A stretch of DNA of 64,000 nucleotides from Capitella teleta (lineage: Eukaryota > Annelida > Polychaeta > Capitellidae): the NCBI GenBank assembly GCA_000328365.1, contig KB291798.1, positions 26,905 to 90,904 on the forward strand. Direction: 5' to 3'. The notes beneath the pieces were generated by a model. It was not told where the DNA came from and did no database searches. It worked only from the letters and a program-made list of their open reading frames with translations. This document shows positions 1-13,469 of the stretch, piece by piece (the first letter of the stretch is position 1; the number at the start of each line of letters is the position of its first letter). The position numbers and the translations under genes are program-made.

Positions 1-235
1 AGTGTGTGACTGCGCAATGAAGCCAGTAGCTCGAGGCCCACACAACTGAGCGTGCAGCCATTGCCTTTTTTCAACAGAAAAGGTGGTGCAGTTCCTCATT
101 TCGTGTCCTTCATATTTCACGACTTCACGAAATACAATAAACGAGAAGATAAAATCGGAGGGTTTGTGGATGGTTGACATAGCCACAGCAACTTTATTGT
201 ACTCGCATGTAAGACTTATTATTCATTTTGTACAG

Positions 236-2417
236 GTATCACTACAAGGACGATAAATGCCAGGCGAAACCGGCCGTAGCTGCCACACTGCAACTCCAGG
301 AAGAGTTTGCGGTGGATGCATACATCGGATTGCCCTGTTCTGAGGGTGAGTGCATGCACGGGGCTCCAGGACTCGCAATTCTTTCACGCCCACTTACCAA
401 CGACGATTTTGAAACACTATCGGGCATTCTTTTGATTTGAAGTACAAGCCAGCGTGGACCAACGAAATTTGCCGCACTTTCATTGCTTAACCTTATTCAT
501 AAATTTTGATTCAAATAATGCTAGGTTTGCTTATATTATTGATTCATTATTCCATTTAGGATAAGTACGCAATTTGTTATGGATTTTGACGGTGGAAATT
601 TAAACGAAAAAAAAAATTATCTGCAGGATCGTTGGACGCAGGCAAGATCATTGCCTACTGGGACTTACCTTTCATATCATATTCATCGTCTGCTCCGGGT
701 CTCCAAAACAAAACTATTTACAACACTCTCGTTCGAATGATCAGTCCCTTCAATCTGCTGGCTCAGGCAATGCTGGAAGTAGTCAACTATTATCACGTGA
801 GAATGGGGGCGGGACTTTATTCCATTTCATTACAATTATTTCACTCCAGTGGACACGCATATTGATTGTGCGCGGGTTCGACGAAGACAATTACTGTACG
901 TATGCCGAAACAGCCATCAATGAAGTTTTCTACAAGAACAACGTTAGCCTACAGTCACTCGAGGCGGTTGAAAGGGACATACCGAATTCACTCATCGAAG
1001 AATGGTTGCTGCGAATTAAACGAGAAGCGAGGAGTGAGTCTTTAGATTATTGCAGAGTTCCTTGATGAGTATGATCTAGACTCCTGAGTTAAAAGGCGCA
1101 GTATGACACGGCGATCAGAAACGATGCGGGAATTCTACAAGCGACTCCGAGATATATCCACTCAATACACATTTATGGTTATACTTATTTTCTTTCGATT
1201 AGTGGATTAACTTTGCGCTTGAAGAATTCGGGCACGAGAGACATTTCTTTCTATAAATTGAATTGTTTTCGATACGATACAACATGAATTGATGAGTGAG
1301 TGTGACTTGGAATTTATCGCCGATCGGGATAATGTTTCAATTCTAAACATCACGTAATTATTTTATGCTCTCTAGCTGCAGTGTACGTCAAACGAGTTCT
1401 GGCAATTAATCAATTGTAATTAAATAAATCCACAGGACGTGTTCATCAAGCGATATTCCACTGGTTGATGACAATAATTGATAATCATCCCTGAACACTT
1501 ATGTAATATTTCGAAGTACTGAAAACCATAGATATAGGAGGAAACTACATGTAACTTGTATACAGAGTCTACTCCATGTTAAAAATCACAATGCTTTCCA
1601 ATGGTGCTACGCATTTCTGAGAAAGTACGGTTCCAAAACAGATCGCAGTGTAAGAATCATGCATGGATAAGAGAAATAAATACTTGGTATGGGTAGTCTA
1701 ACATGTCATGCTGCTATTCCTATCATTTCTATCCAAATTTCATCAACATTTCTTTCGCTTTATCTCAATTAAAAGAGTGCATTCAACATTCCGCGATATT
1801 TCCACTTTTGGTGGCAAACAGGGCCCCGGACAATAAATAAGCTTCGTTGAACGAATAAAATAAGGAAACGCTCTCGTACTATTGTTATGTTTGAGAATGC
1901 TATGGTTGTGACAGTAGCACTAATGTTTATCTCCTAAAATCAAAACAAACCGCAGTTTGTATTGATCGAAGCGCCATGCAGTAGTTCAGGGGCTCATCTG
2001 ATTTTGCTCCCTTCGCTATCACACACCACTCGCATTTAAATATGCCTCTCTCATTCATAATTCTCTTTTTATTTGATTTCTTTGCATAAATGAGCGCAGA
2101 ATAACATAGTCAATCCATACCAGATAGTTATTCTTTTGGAATAATTGGTACATATTAGCCAATTTCAGAGTTTTATATTTCAACATGAAGTCGACAGGCT
2201 ACTTTTGGCCCACTCTGTATATACACAGATTGGGCATCGGCTTAAGTGAGCGACTCGCAATTTCGTACGATTTATAAGTACACGTCTACCCTATACAAAA
2301 TTCGTACTACAAAGCTAGTAAAAATATTGAAAAGATAAAACCGAACGCATATTTCGCTGTTACGTACGTGTCGCTGCTCGAAAGCAGTTTGTTGATGACC
2401 CCCCCCCCCCCCCCCCC

Positions 2418-2448
<31 letters not shown>

Positions 2449-5400
2449 AGTGTTGATTGATAAGAAAGAACCACATTTCAGTCATTGTTGTGTGCGGAAG
2501 TGAATCCTTGTTGCGACGATTCATGCTAGGAGCACAGAGACACGGCATGACTACAGACGAATACGTGTACATCACCATTAGCCTCCTGCCGGTCGAAAAC
2601 ATGGCAACTAGGTGGAAGCGAGGAGACGGCTCAGATGAGGAAGCAAGAAGGGCATTTCGAAGCCTCTTACAAGTATGCCAAGTGATGAGAGCACAAATAT
2701 GGATGCTCTTTCGGTCTCTCTCTTCAGATGTCACTTGCATATGATACAAATGCGGCAGAGGAATTTCTAGCTGAAATCCCAGAAAAAATGGCTCAGCCTC
2801 CCTGGAATTACAGAGGCACCCTGGAAAAAAATCTCAAGGTGTGTATATTTCGCAGAGAGAAAAGGTATTTCCACGAGCGACAATACAGTATGTACATGCA
2901 CTCGTATACAGGGTGATTCAACAGTATATTTAGAAGTAAGGGATTTTCAACTGGTGTAAAGTGTTACATATAAATTCCATTCTCTATGAAAGAGCGCGTC
3001 GCATCTCAAAATAATTAACACTTACAGTTGGAGTAGCCTTTTATTAAATATATTGGGCATTGTATCGGATCATTAAGTGCAAAATTCCCAGAAATACTGC
3101 ATTAACAACGCGCCCTCAGATTGCGCATCAATCGTTTGATGGACAGATGGACAGATGGACAGATCGTAAACACATGCGTACAATAACAACATCCCCAAAA
3201 CTACGATTTCAACTCGGAACATTTCATTTTAATTCACAAACAAACACATTATCCTAATTCTAGAAGTTTGGGACCAGAAAATAAAATAATTAAGGAGGTT
3301 ATTTACCAATTCCCACAGTTGGGTATTTCAATTATTTTAATTATTAAATGACTTGCAGTCGCCCCTCTGCATTCTCATATTGAAACTTGCGAAATACAAG
3401 TAGGTGTATCATACATGTATGTATATTTGGAAGCCAAATAAACACACGCCTAATATGTATGGTTTTAATGACTATTTCCATTCATACAATGACAATTAAG
3501 GGATCAAAAGTGAAATACAATCAATATCGGGTGTGTTCACTTCTTACGTCCTCTCATGCTGGGGTTGTCTAGACTTCTGAACTGATTATTGAACGGGGAA
3601 GGCATGAGGCTGTTGAGCTTGTTTGTAATATGTACATGCATTTCTTTTACAACATTTCATGGCCTGCAAAGTAGAGCTCCAGAAGAATAAGAATAATAAT
3701 TAAAGACTTGTGCATTTCTTTTGCCTATTAAGAATGTATTGAATCCCCCTATATATAAGACATCTTCCATAACAGCATAGTATTTTATTGACAGGGATCT
3801 CCGTTTGCGCTCTTTTTGTATGACGCTCTCTACTTCTACGCTGTGCTCATGGATCGCATGCTGAATAGCTCCATCAACCCTCGCAATGGCACCGCCATGT
3901 TTGAAATGGCCAGGGACTCAGAAACCAGGTTTGATGGTATGGTTTGAATTAATCTTATCATACGTGGAAACGTACAATTATATTTAATGGGCTATAGCGC
4001 CCTTGATCACTTTTGGAATTGGGGCATTAAGGTGGGAATGACAAGACGTTTGTATACGTTTTAGCCGAATTTTCTTTTCATTCTTTGATTTTTGTATTTG
4101 TTTTCTTCTTTAGGCAAATCGGGTAGAGTGCACATGGACACAAATAATGACCGGATTGGCGATTACGTAATTTTCAGTCTACAGACAGACAAACCAGAAT
4201 ATACGCCAATGTTACACATCAGAATGACCGCAGAAGGCACGGACGTGAGTGCTTAATCATAACAACATTTTTCTAATATGACCAGAAACTCAAGAATTAA
4301 TCTTGTCTCAGAGAATGAAGCCGGTAGCCGATTGGGGTATACTTGGTGTAAAGACCCCTGTGGATACGCCCCCTTGTGGGTTCTATAACGAGTTTTGTCC
4401 CGGAGACAATACCAGTGAGTTTGACGTCTTTGTTGGTTCATGTTTTATCTGTATTTTGTAGAGAGAGACGTCATCATTGGTTGCGTAGCAACAATAGGAA
4501 TGTTGATGGCAGCAATAGGGGCCTGCGTGTTCTATTTCTACAAGTGAGTAAATTATGTCAGATTAGAATAGTTATTTTCATTTTTAGTGAATTAACAGTC
4601 AATTAAAGGCCAATCAATTCTCTACTTTTGAAATATTGTTTTGCTGTAATCTTTTCGCTCTATTTTAGACGCAGAAAATTTGAGGAAGATCTGGAGCGGA
4701 TGTTATGGAAATTAAAGTATGATGACATCGAATTTTTGACCAATAAGAAATCGGGCAGCGTGCGTGCGATGTTTGTGAGTGTTTTTCACTGCGTCAATAC
4801 ACTTCAGGCTCAGTTTTGCGTTTTGTGACGTTTGTCCGTTCATGGGTAGCACTCGTTCTGCCTGCACGACGGAATTCATTTGCTATTTAAGTGCCACTCC
4901 ACAGATCACTTTTCATAACCATTCTGCCTCTGTTCTGTAGTCATTTAGACATTTGACTCGAGTCTGTAATAATGACCCCTGTGTTTTCCTATGAATTTCA
5001 GAAATCAGAGTTACTCCCAGTAAAAAAAGAAAAAAAGAAAAGAAAAAAAAAGAGTGGTATCAGAGAAAATGATTACATAAAATCTATAAACACTTTACTA
5101 GCAATTTTGTATTTCTAAGTGTAATCGCCAATAGCTCCTATGAGCTGTGACTATCTAAACTACGACAGTGTATATCCGTATTCGCTTTCTAGTCTCGCTA
5201 TTTGCCATGGCTGTCTATCAATGCAATCGTTTCACCTGTCCATACCTCCTTCTGGCAGCAATCACAGTCTGCCATTTCGCAGTCTTCTCTCGTCAGTGAC
5301 TTCTCCATTTCCCACATCGACCATGGCCCCCAACTGCGCATAGGCTACCACAAGGGGGCGCTGGTGGCGGTCAGAGTTCTCAGCAAAACAGGAATCCTCC

Positions 5401-8400
5401 TTACTCGTATGGACCACGTGGAACTTAAAACGGTACGCAGGCATTATTGAATGTTCAGTCTCATTAATCACAATTTATAAGGGTAATAATAGCGGAAGAT
5501 CATTTTAAACTTGGTCGCAGGCGGGCAATACAAACTACACTTAGTGTGACTTCATTTTTACAGTTTTGGTTCGTAAAAAAAGAGGTGGTCAAAAATGCTG
5601 AACATAATTTTAAAGTAAGGGTCTCATGCTGATATCCCACAATCATGCGTAGCAAAGTATGGATCAGGTTTAATAATCAGCCAAGTATTTGATTTGAATC
5701 AGGCCGGAATTATCTACAAATTTCAATAAGTTTTGCCGTTTTCATTTTAAATCATGAAATATCAGTGTGTGTAAATTTTATAATCAACTCTAGATTTCTC
5801 GACGCTGTTTAGTCGACAGCCGTACATACGAGAAATTGTATAACATTGAATATTCACTAATTCCAGATGAGAGAAATCAACCATGAAAATTTGAACGGAT
5901 TCGTTGGCGCCTGCGTGGATCCTCCAAACATCTGCATAGTGACCAAGTACTGCTCCAAGGGAAGCCTACAGGTAGCCTTTCATTCTCTCAACCACATGCA
6001 CTATGCATGTTATACCACATATTCTAGAAATTTTGCCACCATCAATTTTGTCGAATTGTCGGATGAACTTTTCCATCCATTATTTCAATGACCACAGTCA
6101 CATTCACAATTGATGCTTTCTATGAAAGATAACTTTCAGCTTCCCGTCTCGAAGCTTTATTTGTGGTCCGCCATTTGATAATAACTTAGGCCTGTTTTAT
6201 AACCCTAAAATAAAGCAGACCCCCGTTAATCCGCCCTCCTCCGTTCCCAAGGAAACAGGCGGATTAACGAAAAGGGCGGATTACATGACACAATTAACAT
6301 TACAAACGATTCGTTCCTAAAATTTAAGGGTGGATTGTGAAAAGGGTGGATTACATGACGGCGGATTAACGGGGTTTGACTGTATTTACTAGATTACAAG
6401 GGGCAGAACAAAAGTCATCGATTTATCGCCTTCTTCCTTGAAATTGTGTTCCAAGTTTGAGAGGTAATGAGATTAGCCCCAAAATAAGTATATGAAAATA
6501 CAAATGACCGTATGAAATTTTCACCTTCAATACCAAGGCAAATAAAACCTGTTTGTCCCGAACATGAACTCGGTTTAGTTAAAATCTTATGGTGATTTCT
6601 GAGCGATTTAATGCATAAAAAATAGCGAGTCCTCTTCTCTCACTGTCAGCGCTAAATCCGCCCGCAGCAAGAGGTGCTCAGATACGGTTCTGTCTCATTG
6701 GCTCTCAAGAAAAACAATTGTGCAAATCTGTACCAAGTTCGCCTTTGTTTATTTCTCGCGACACCTATATGATCTGCAAATATATGATCTGCAGGTCTCA
6801 TTTAAAGAGTGCTAAACTTCATTACACGTGGTATTCCTAACTCATTGATGCTGGAAAATTAAATAATGCGTGTGACAGCGTACGTTTCACATGACTTTAT
6901 AAACTGTTTCTATGGTAACCAACGGCACTTTCCATTCGCGCGTTGTATTATTGAGCGAAATCCTGACGACTTGTGCGCAAGAGTATGATGCCATAAAAAC
7001 TGTGATAATTGCAGAACATGACTATTGTGGTAGGGGGGAGGGTGGGGGTGGTCTTGAAATTACAATCATTAAGCTCAGTCTCTTTAAAACAGTGCAATAT
7101 TGACCTTTTAAATCGATCTGGGTGACTACCACAACATTTTAATTCCCTTGTCTAATTTGATTAATATCATATAGTAACCCCCAGATGAGTTGATCCTAAC
7201 TTGTCCATGCATATAATTATTACGAGATGCGCCTTAATCACACTCTCGCCACAAAACCCTTGTTTATAATGATGAACGGAAGAATGAAGGATTATCCTTG
7301 ACAATACCGGAACAATATCCGAGAGAACGCATTGAATTCAGTTCAAGGTCTTCTCGTTGATCATTCTATAAGCATATTTTTGTTTTCCATCTACATTATT
7401 AACTTTTATTTTTATGCCTGTGTGTGTTTGTTCTCAAGTTTGTTGACTCCTATCTAGGGTTCGTTCTAATTTCAATTCATCATTTCATCATGCACTTCGT
7501 TATATAACTTTTTTTTATTTTATTTTGTTATTTGTTTTATTTTGTCTGCGCTTATATGCGATCTCGTTGGGGCTAATTTTATGTTCGTTCATCAATCAGT
7601 GTTCTGTTTTCATATATCAATAAATGACTTGATTTTGAAGATGAAGACGCAAGAACCTCGAAAGTGTAATTACACCTTTAGCATTTAATAATTGTAAATA
7701 TAGGCCTTGCAAAGATTACCCTCTAAGTTGCAAGGTTGGGGCACAAACTTGATCATGCGCTTGAAATTCCACCCTCAGCCTACATTAACCCATGTATATT
7801 AATTATATATCAGTTTGTTCGTACATATACACAGAGCATTCACGCCAACTTTGAATCTTTTTCGTGCTCATTTCAGGATATTCTTGAAAACGAAGACATC
7901 AAATTGGATCAGAATTTCAAGACGTCCTTGATCTCCGACATCATAATGGTCAGCATTCTTCATGTCCTTGTCCTTAAACGTGTCTAATAAACACATCGAC
8001 AAAGATCAAAGGATTTGGTCTAACCAGAGGGGCGTCCAAATGTAGAGCTCTGAGCCCAGAATGAACAATTGCACCAAACATATAGCTAGGATAGCATTCA
8101 AGGGCATTCATTCGTCTTGCCATTCTATAAATATAAAACAACCCCATCGGATATTTCCTTTCTTAAATAAATTGGCAGGTCTTTTCAACCAATGAGAGGT
8201 CTGTGGGTGTAGGTAAGATGGGTCGAGGAGTCGGAAGATACTCCTCAAAATCTACTAGAACAATGATTGCAAGAATAACGCAGTTGGAAATTTGCGATAC
8301 AAGTGATTTTCATTCGTTAGGGAACTCAAGTGCCCACTCTTTGTACAAAATTGTCTCTTGCAAAACTCGCCTCGCAAATGATCGTCAACATGCGTTAGGT

Positions 8401-11400
8401 TCAATGGCATTCATGTACTTAGAGCCAAGTGATGCAAATTACCAACCGAACCAGGAGATTTGGGTCAAGTTTAGAACGTGCTTGTTTCCACGCACCATGC
8501 ATGCCCTTTTCTCGAATAAAGAGCTGTTATTTCCAAGAAAATCCCCCCACTATCCAAGAACCGGTGCCAATTAAGTGCATCAAAGCCACGACTGCATAAG
8601 TTGGCCGAAATAAACGAATTCGACTGAATTCAACTGAATTCAACTGCCAGGGTCCAATTTGCTGGGGCATTCTATCACTAATTAATAGACAGACGGACGG
8701 ACGGACGGACGGACAGACAGACAAAACATTTATTGTGGTAAAAAAAGCAAAGAAAAGAGTAAACAGTGAGTAGATAACTTAGGAGACTGGCGTAATGGCT
8801 TTTTGGCCGCTTGCAAGTCAGCCACCTGAAAGAAAAAGAAAAATAAAGAAAAAGAAGCTTCTAGTCCAAAAAAGAGGCCTATTTGAATCGATTTTTTCAT
8901 ACTTGAAACCTTTTGACAACTAACACAGTCTGTAGCTCATAGCTCATAAATTCGTGAATTCAGGCCACTCGCCACACATTGTTTTGAATGTAACGAACTA
9001 CACTCGATTTACAGAGACCAGCTTGAGGTCTCTACGATTTCAGCGATGTGGATATCGCTATAAAACGTAAAAAAGCCATATTCCTCATCTGACAAATTTG
9101 CGTGGTTATTGCATTGTGGTTGTTATGAGGAATATTCCCACAAAAACTAGAATATATTCGAAGCGATAATTTCAGCATTATCTACTAATGTACAAGAGAG
9201 GTGAAAGAAAAGTTATATTAATCTAGATAGATAGGTACTGCAACAATATAGGTTAATTGTTTTGGGGTAAGTAAAGCGAGACCTAGCTTTAAAAAAGAGC
9301 ATTCAATTCATTCTATTGAGAATTTGTTAATCACGAGGGTTTTATCTTTTATGTTCCAGGAATGATGTATTACTATTAATGAAGTATATTTGTTTGTTTG
9401 AAGATATTTTTGATGACATGAATAATACAATGATTAGCGGAATAATGCAGAATAAAATTTTGTATTTGAATATGACGTCACGCTGAATGATCACCAGGGT
9501 ATGTTTTACCATAAAATCTTCCTGTTAATATTTCAAAATACTGGCTATGACAGAAAATGAAAACATCTCAATGATTCGAGAATACAAAATTCAAGCCTTT
9601 GCCATATTAATAGCAGCCAACATGCGATGTAACGAAAATTTATGATAAGTGATCCTGAAAATGACATGTTCATCTTACATCTGAGATGCGTTAAAAGAGG
9701 GAATATAAGCATTTTATATATAAGTATACATTTATGTGTTATATGTATATTTATTATTTTTTGTATTACTCAATACTCGTTCAAAAAGAAACGGGAATAT
9801 CCTTAAATGCGAGCGATTTATTTCCACTTACAGACCCGACCTCCATTGCAAACCAAAGGAGTAAAATTTAATTATTCGTGGACTATAGGGTTTCTCTGCA
9901 GTAGCAAAAAAAGCCAGGAAACCCAGCCTCGTTTACTAACCCACTGACATTTATCTCGAATCTTAAATGATTGTTCTGATAATAGTAATGAAATAGTAGT
10001 GAATTATATAATTCGTATCCCGAACAACAAATACGCCTTTTGATCCACACATTATAAGACATTACATATGCTATGGGCTATAATTCCTAGATGCCAACAC
10101 CTTTCAGGGCATGGAATACCTGCATCGTTCGCCGTTGAAATCCAACGGAAGACTAAAGTCTACCAACTGCGTCGTGGATGGACGTTGGGTGTTGAAGATT
10201 ACAGACTGGGGTCTGGATAGTTTACGCGAGAGAACTTACGAAACCGACAACGCTCGATACAGTGGTCAGAAACCTTCTTCTTCATTGCTACCTCCGCCTC
10301 ACCCTTCTCTCCGCTCACAGCATTGATGTGGACTTCTCCAGAGCTTCTAAGAGAGGTGGTTCCCCCGCCGAAAGGAACTCAAAAGGGAGACGTCTACAGC
10401 TTCGCAATCATCCTCCAGGAAATCATCTACAGGTATCCTCCATACGGCACCCCAGACAGTCTCCAAATGGTTCCAAAAGGTGTTATGCTAGCTTTAGCTC
10501 GTGAATGCATTATACGTAAATCTTTATCAGACCTCATTGGCCGTGTGCGTAACGGAGAGACCCCGCCCTTCCGACCTGTTTTGTCTGGTGTTCCTGGAGT
10601 TGAGGTACACACGCCCTTGATCCAAATGATGAAAGAGTGCTGGGCAGAGGACGCGAATGCCAGGCCGGATTTCTACTCAATTAAGATGAAATTCAACGCA
10701 ATGAACAAAGGAAAGTAAGTACACTTTTGATACTTTTCACTCACACATTGGATACAATGTTCTATGAAGGACTTACAACATCATGGACAACATGTTACGG
10801 ATGATGGAGAAGTACGCGTCCAATCTTGAAGATATCATCAACGACAGAACACGCCAGTTGGTGGAGGAAAAAAAGAAAACCGATCTCCTGCTCTATAGGA
10901 TGCTGCCCAGGTACCAATGAACAGTGAACTGAAATATAATCGAACAACTACTTCCAGCACAATAGCAGATCACCTAAAAGCAGGAACGACCATCAAGCCG
11001 GAACTCTTTCGTGAAGTGTCGGTTTATTTCTCTGACATCGTGTCATTCACGTCAATGGCGTCAGAGTCTTCTCCCATGGAGGTTGTTGACTTTCTCAACG
11101 ACCTCTGGACCGTCTTTGATGACACCATTGCTAGATATGACGTCTACAAGGTTGGTGTTCAATTATTGAAATATTTGAGTGTTTTAATTCGTTAATTCTC
11201 CTGCATGCAAATACCTCAGAAATCCTTGTTAAATTATAATGGCAGGCTACGTGGATGTGTGTCCTCTTCTAGACTGAAAGTTCGTAGACTTGACAAAACT
11301 ATATTTTAGGGAAGAAAATGATGCTTTTCATAAATTATGAGAAACGAGAGCTCATTACTTTGAATTGCTGGAAGAAGACTATAATGTCGGAGATGTTCAT

Positions 11401-12248
11401 TCTGAACATATGTAGACGTTTAATGTCAGGACATCATTTGTGTTTCGACGACACGATAACTTCTTACTTCTGCGCACGCGCAATATATGCCTGATCTGCT
11501 GCCCTTGCTACCTCTTCTTCGTGGGTGTTCAGATGTTCGATCGCAATCGATTGCGTTTGGTGGCTGTTAACAGTGTGTGTCTCGAGAAACATATACTGGT
11601 CAAATATCCCGTGTTTATTAGTTCTGCTACTGAGTATCTAACCGATTTCTAACCCTTCTCTGACAAGGTCGAGACCATTGGTGATGCATACATGGTTGCC
11701 AGTGGCATTCCTCTGCCAAACGGACAGGCGCATGCCTCGGAGATTAGCAGCATGGCTTTGGACGTGCTCAGTTCAGTCCTCACCTTCAAAATCCGACACC
11801 GTCCAGACAGACAGCTGGAGGTTCGCATTGGAGTGCACTCTGGTCCTGTCGTGGCAGGAGTGGTCGGTCAGACAATGCCGAGATATTGCTTATTTGGCGA
11901 CACCGTCAACACTGCATCTCGAATGGAGTCCACTGGCGCAGGTACGCCGTTTGGTGACCTATCATTTCAGCTCCTAGTTTCATATCTCGAGCAGCTCAAA
12001 GAATCCACATCAGTCAGGATGCATATTATGCCATTAAGGCAACTAACAAGGGGTTCATCATGGCCAAGAGAGGACTCATCGATATCAAGGTGAGATGACA
12101 GAAATATGGTGCGTGTGTTTATTCGAGTAACTGTATTCAAATGAAACAGGGTAAAGGTGTCCAGACGACATATTGGTTGGAAGGCAGAGAGGGGTATACG
12201 CGCCCGCTGCCTAAGCCCTCAATGGCATCGGATGGCTACAACGATTAA
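236..12248 (+). CDS. Receptor (membrane) guanylate cyclase, natriuretic-peptide-receptor type; 5' end outside window
   Basis: Makes cGMP from GTP at the cell membrane when an extracellular ligand binds. Exons: 236-345, 627-796, 850-1033, 2482-2672, 2728-2838, 3795-3936, 4114-4244, 4312-4414, 4462-4543, 4669-4774, 5268-5432, 5867-5971, 7877-7948, 10108-10264, 10321-10714, 10770-10910, 10958-11150, 11668-11941, 11995-12089, 12150-12248. All junction phases agree and give 1007 residues here. Order: ANF-receptor ligand domain (to 4414, ending DTPPCGF), one membrane helix (4462-4543), kinase-homology domain (5268-10714), coiled linker (10770-10910), class III cyclase domain (10958-12089). The metal-binding motifs FSDIVSFT and ETIGDAYMV are present, as are the Glu of VETIGD and the Cys of RYCLFGD that select guanine in this family. 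The kinase-like part lacks the catalytic Asp ([11 protein letters not shown]) and has VAVR in place of VAVK, so it is probably a regulatory pseudokinase. The ligand is unknown, and signal peptide and promoter are not in the window. Confidence 0.93.
2907..3020 (+). repeat. Single end of a TA-flanked (mariner-type) MITE in a cyclase intron
   Basis: The intron between 2839 and 3794 holds TACAGGGTGATTCA at 2907-2920, followed by sequence related to the left arm of the complete element at 29517-30012. Shared words include a GGGATTTTC block and ATTCTATGAAAG. No matching right end was found, so this looks like a truncated copy. Confidence 0.4.
6211..6384. mobile_element. Pogo-like MITE, copy 1 (complete)
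   Basis: A 174-bp element in the cyclase intron 5972-7876. It has about 25-bp terminal inverted repeats (left at 6211-6235, right at 6360-6384, both containing CCCCGTTAATCCGCC on the appropriate strand) and TA at both edges. The interior has no coding capacity. It shares the central words GGATTACATGACACAATTA and ACATTACAAAC with the element at 46319-46432. Confidence 0.75.
8686..8725. repeat. Short GACGGACG/GACAGACA microsatellite
   Basis: Tetranucleotide GACG repeated about five times, then GACA about three times, inside the cyclase intron 7949-10107. The rest of that 2.2-kb intron shows nothing recognisable. Confidence 0.7.
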
Positions 12249-13469
12249 GCAGGTCTCTCTTGGTGCACGTTGAACACAATGCACTCGACAGACAAGGGAA
12301 CTCTCTGATCGTTGTCCTCAAATTTAGTAATTTAGCTCCTATTGTGTTTTATGTTAATATATCAGAATTATTACATTATGTGTTTTTGATGTTGTCTTGT
12401 GAAAATTTTCTGACTAAAGGTAATTTCAAATTTTATTTTGTTATTCATATTAAATTTTTAATTCGTTTCAGTGGAAATAATCAAAAGTGCGCTTGAGACA
12501 CCAAAACGACATTACTATTCTTTTGTCCCGTAAAAATTGGGTCAGACCCGGACAAAATTACAACAAGTTTTTCATCGGAATTCTACTTCTCAAAGTCAGT
12601 CTCGGTTCAAGACTCCTTTCTCTACAAGGAAATTAATTAAAGAGACATAATCTGACACCAAGTAGCGTCTATAAAATGACCCACCAATCAAAAAGACATT
12701 TAATCATAGAAAACGCGAGGCATTCAAAGAAAGATACGAACATGAAATTGGACTACAATATTCAAAATAAATAACATCCATATATGAAGAGAGAAAAAAA
12801 AAAACCACATTAATTTTTCAAAATTTGCATGTTAGCGCTGGCAAGTAGGGCCGACTCCAAGGAGAAACTTGCGATTGTCTTGCTCAATTAGATCAGTACA
12901 GTACGGCAATATAAAATTTAAACTGGGTATATTATTTTGCAAAGAATTTAGGTTTCTTTGTGGATTATGTTCAAATACTTTAGTTTCTTTGTGGAATCGG
13001 CCCCAGACCATTCGCAGACAAAAACAGATAAGGATGTTGACTGTGCAATATATTCACGAAATTGGGAAACGGTCGACTTTTGACTAGAAAGAAAGAATCT
13101 GAGATTTATATTTTGGGTAATTTGTTATATCAATACATAACTTGAAAATAATTCACAAAATCCTGTCACGAGCTCAATGTCATTTTGCACAAACTGAGCA
13201 ACAACATACACAGAATTAAGTATAAACAACAAATAACTCATTATGTTCTAACCATCTAACAATAGATAATCAGTTTGAGAGAGAAAAAAAACATGGCAAT
13301 AAATAAGAAGCTGAATCTATGAGAATAAAAAACTGAGATTATTAAAATGAATGAAGGTAGAGACGGTGTAAAGCTGCACAGGTGAAATTAATCATCTTTC
13401 TGTCCGGTTGAGATCAGCGGCTTGCTTCCATTTCACTACTGGAAATGGGTCATCAGTAATTTCAACCAA
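12249..13469. other. Convergent 3' region between cyclase and Ig/EGF gene
   Basis: AT-rich, non-coding space between two stop codons that face each other. An AATAAA at 12766-12771 could serve as the polyadenylation signal of the cyclase. No other gene or repeat is supported. Confidence 0.5.
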
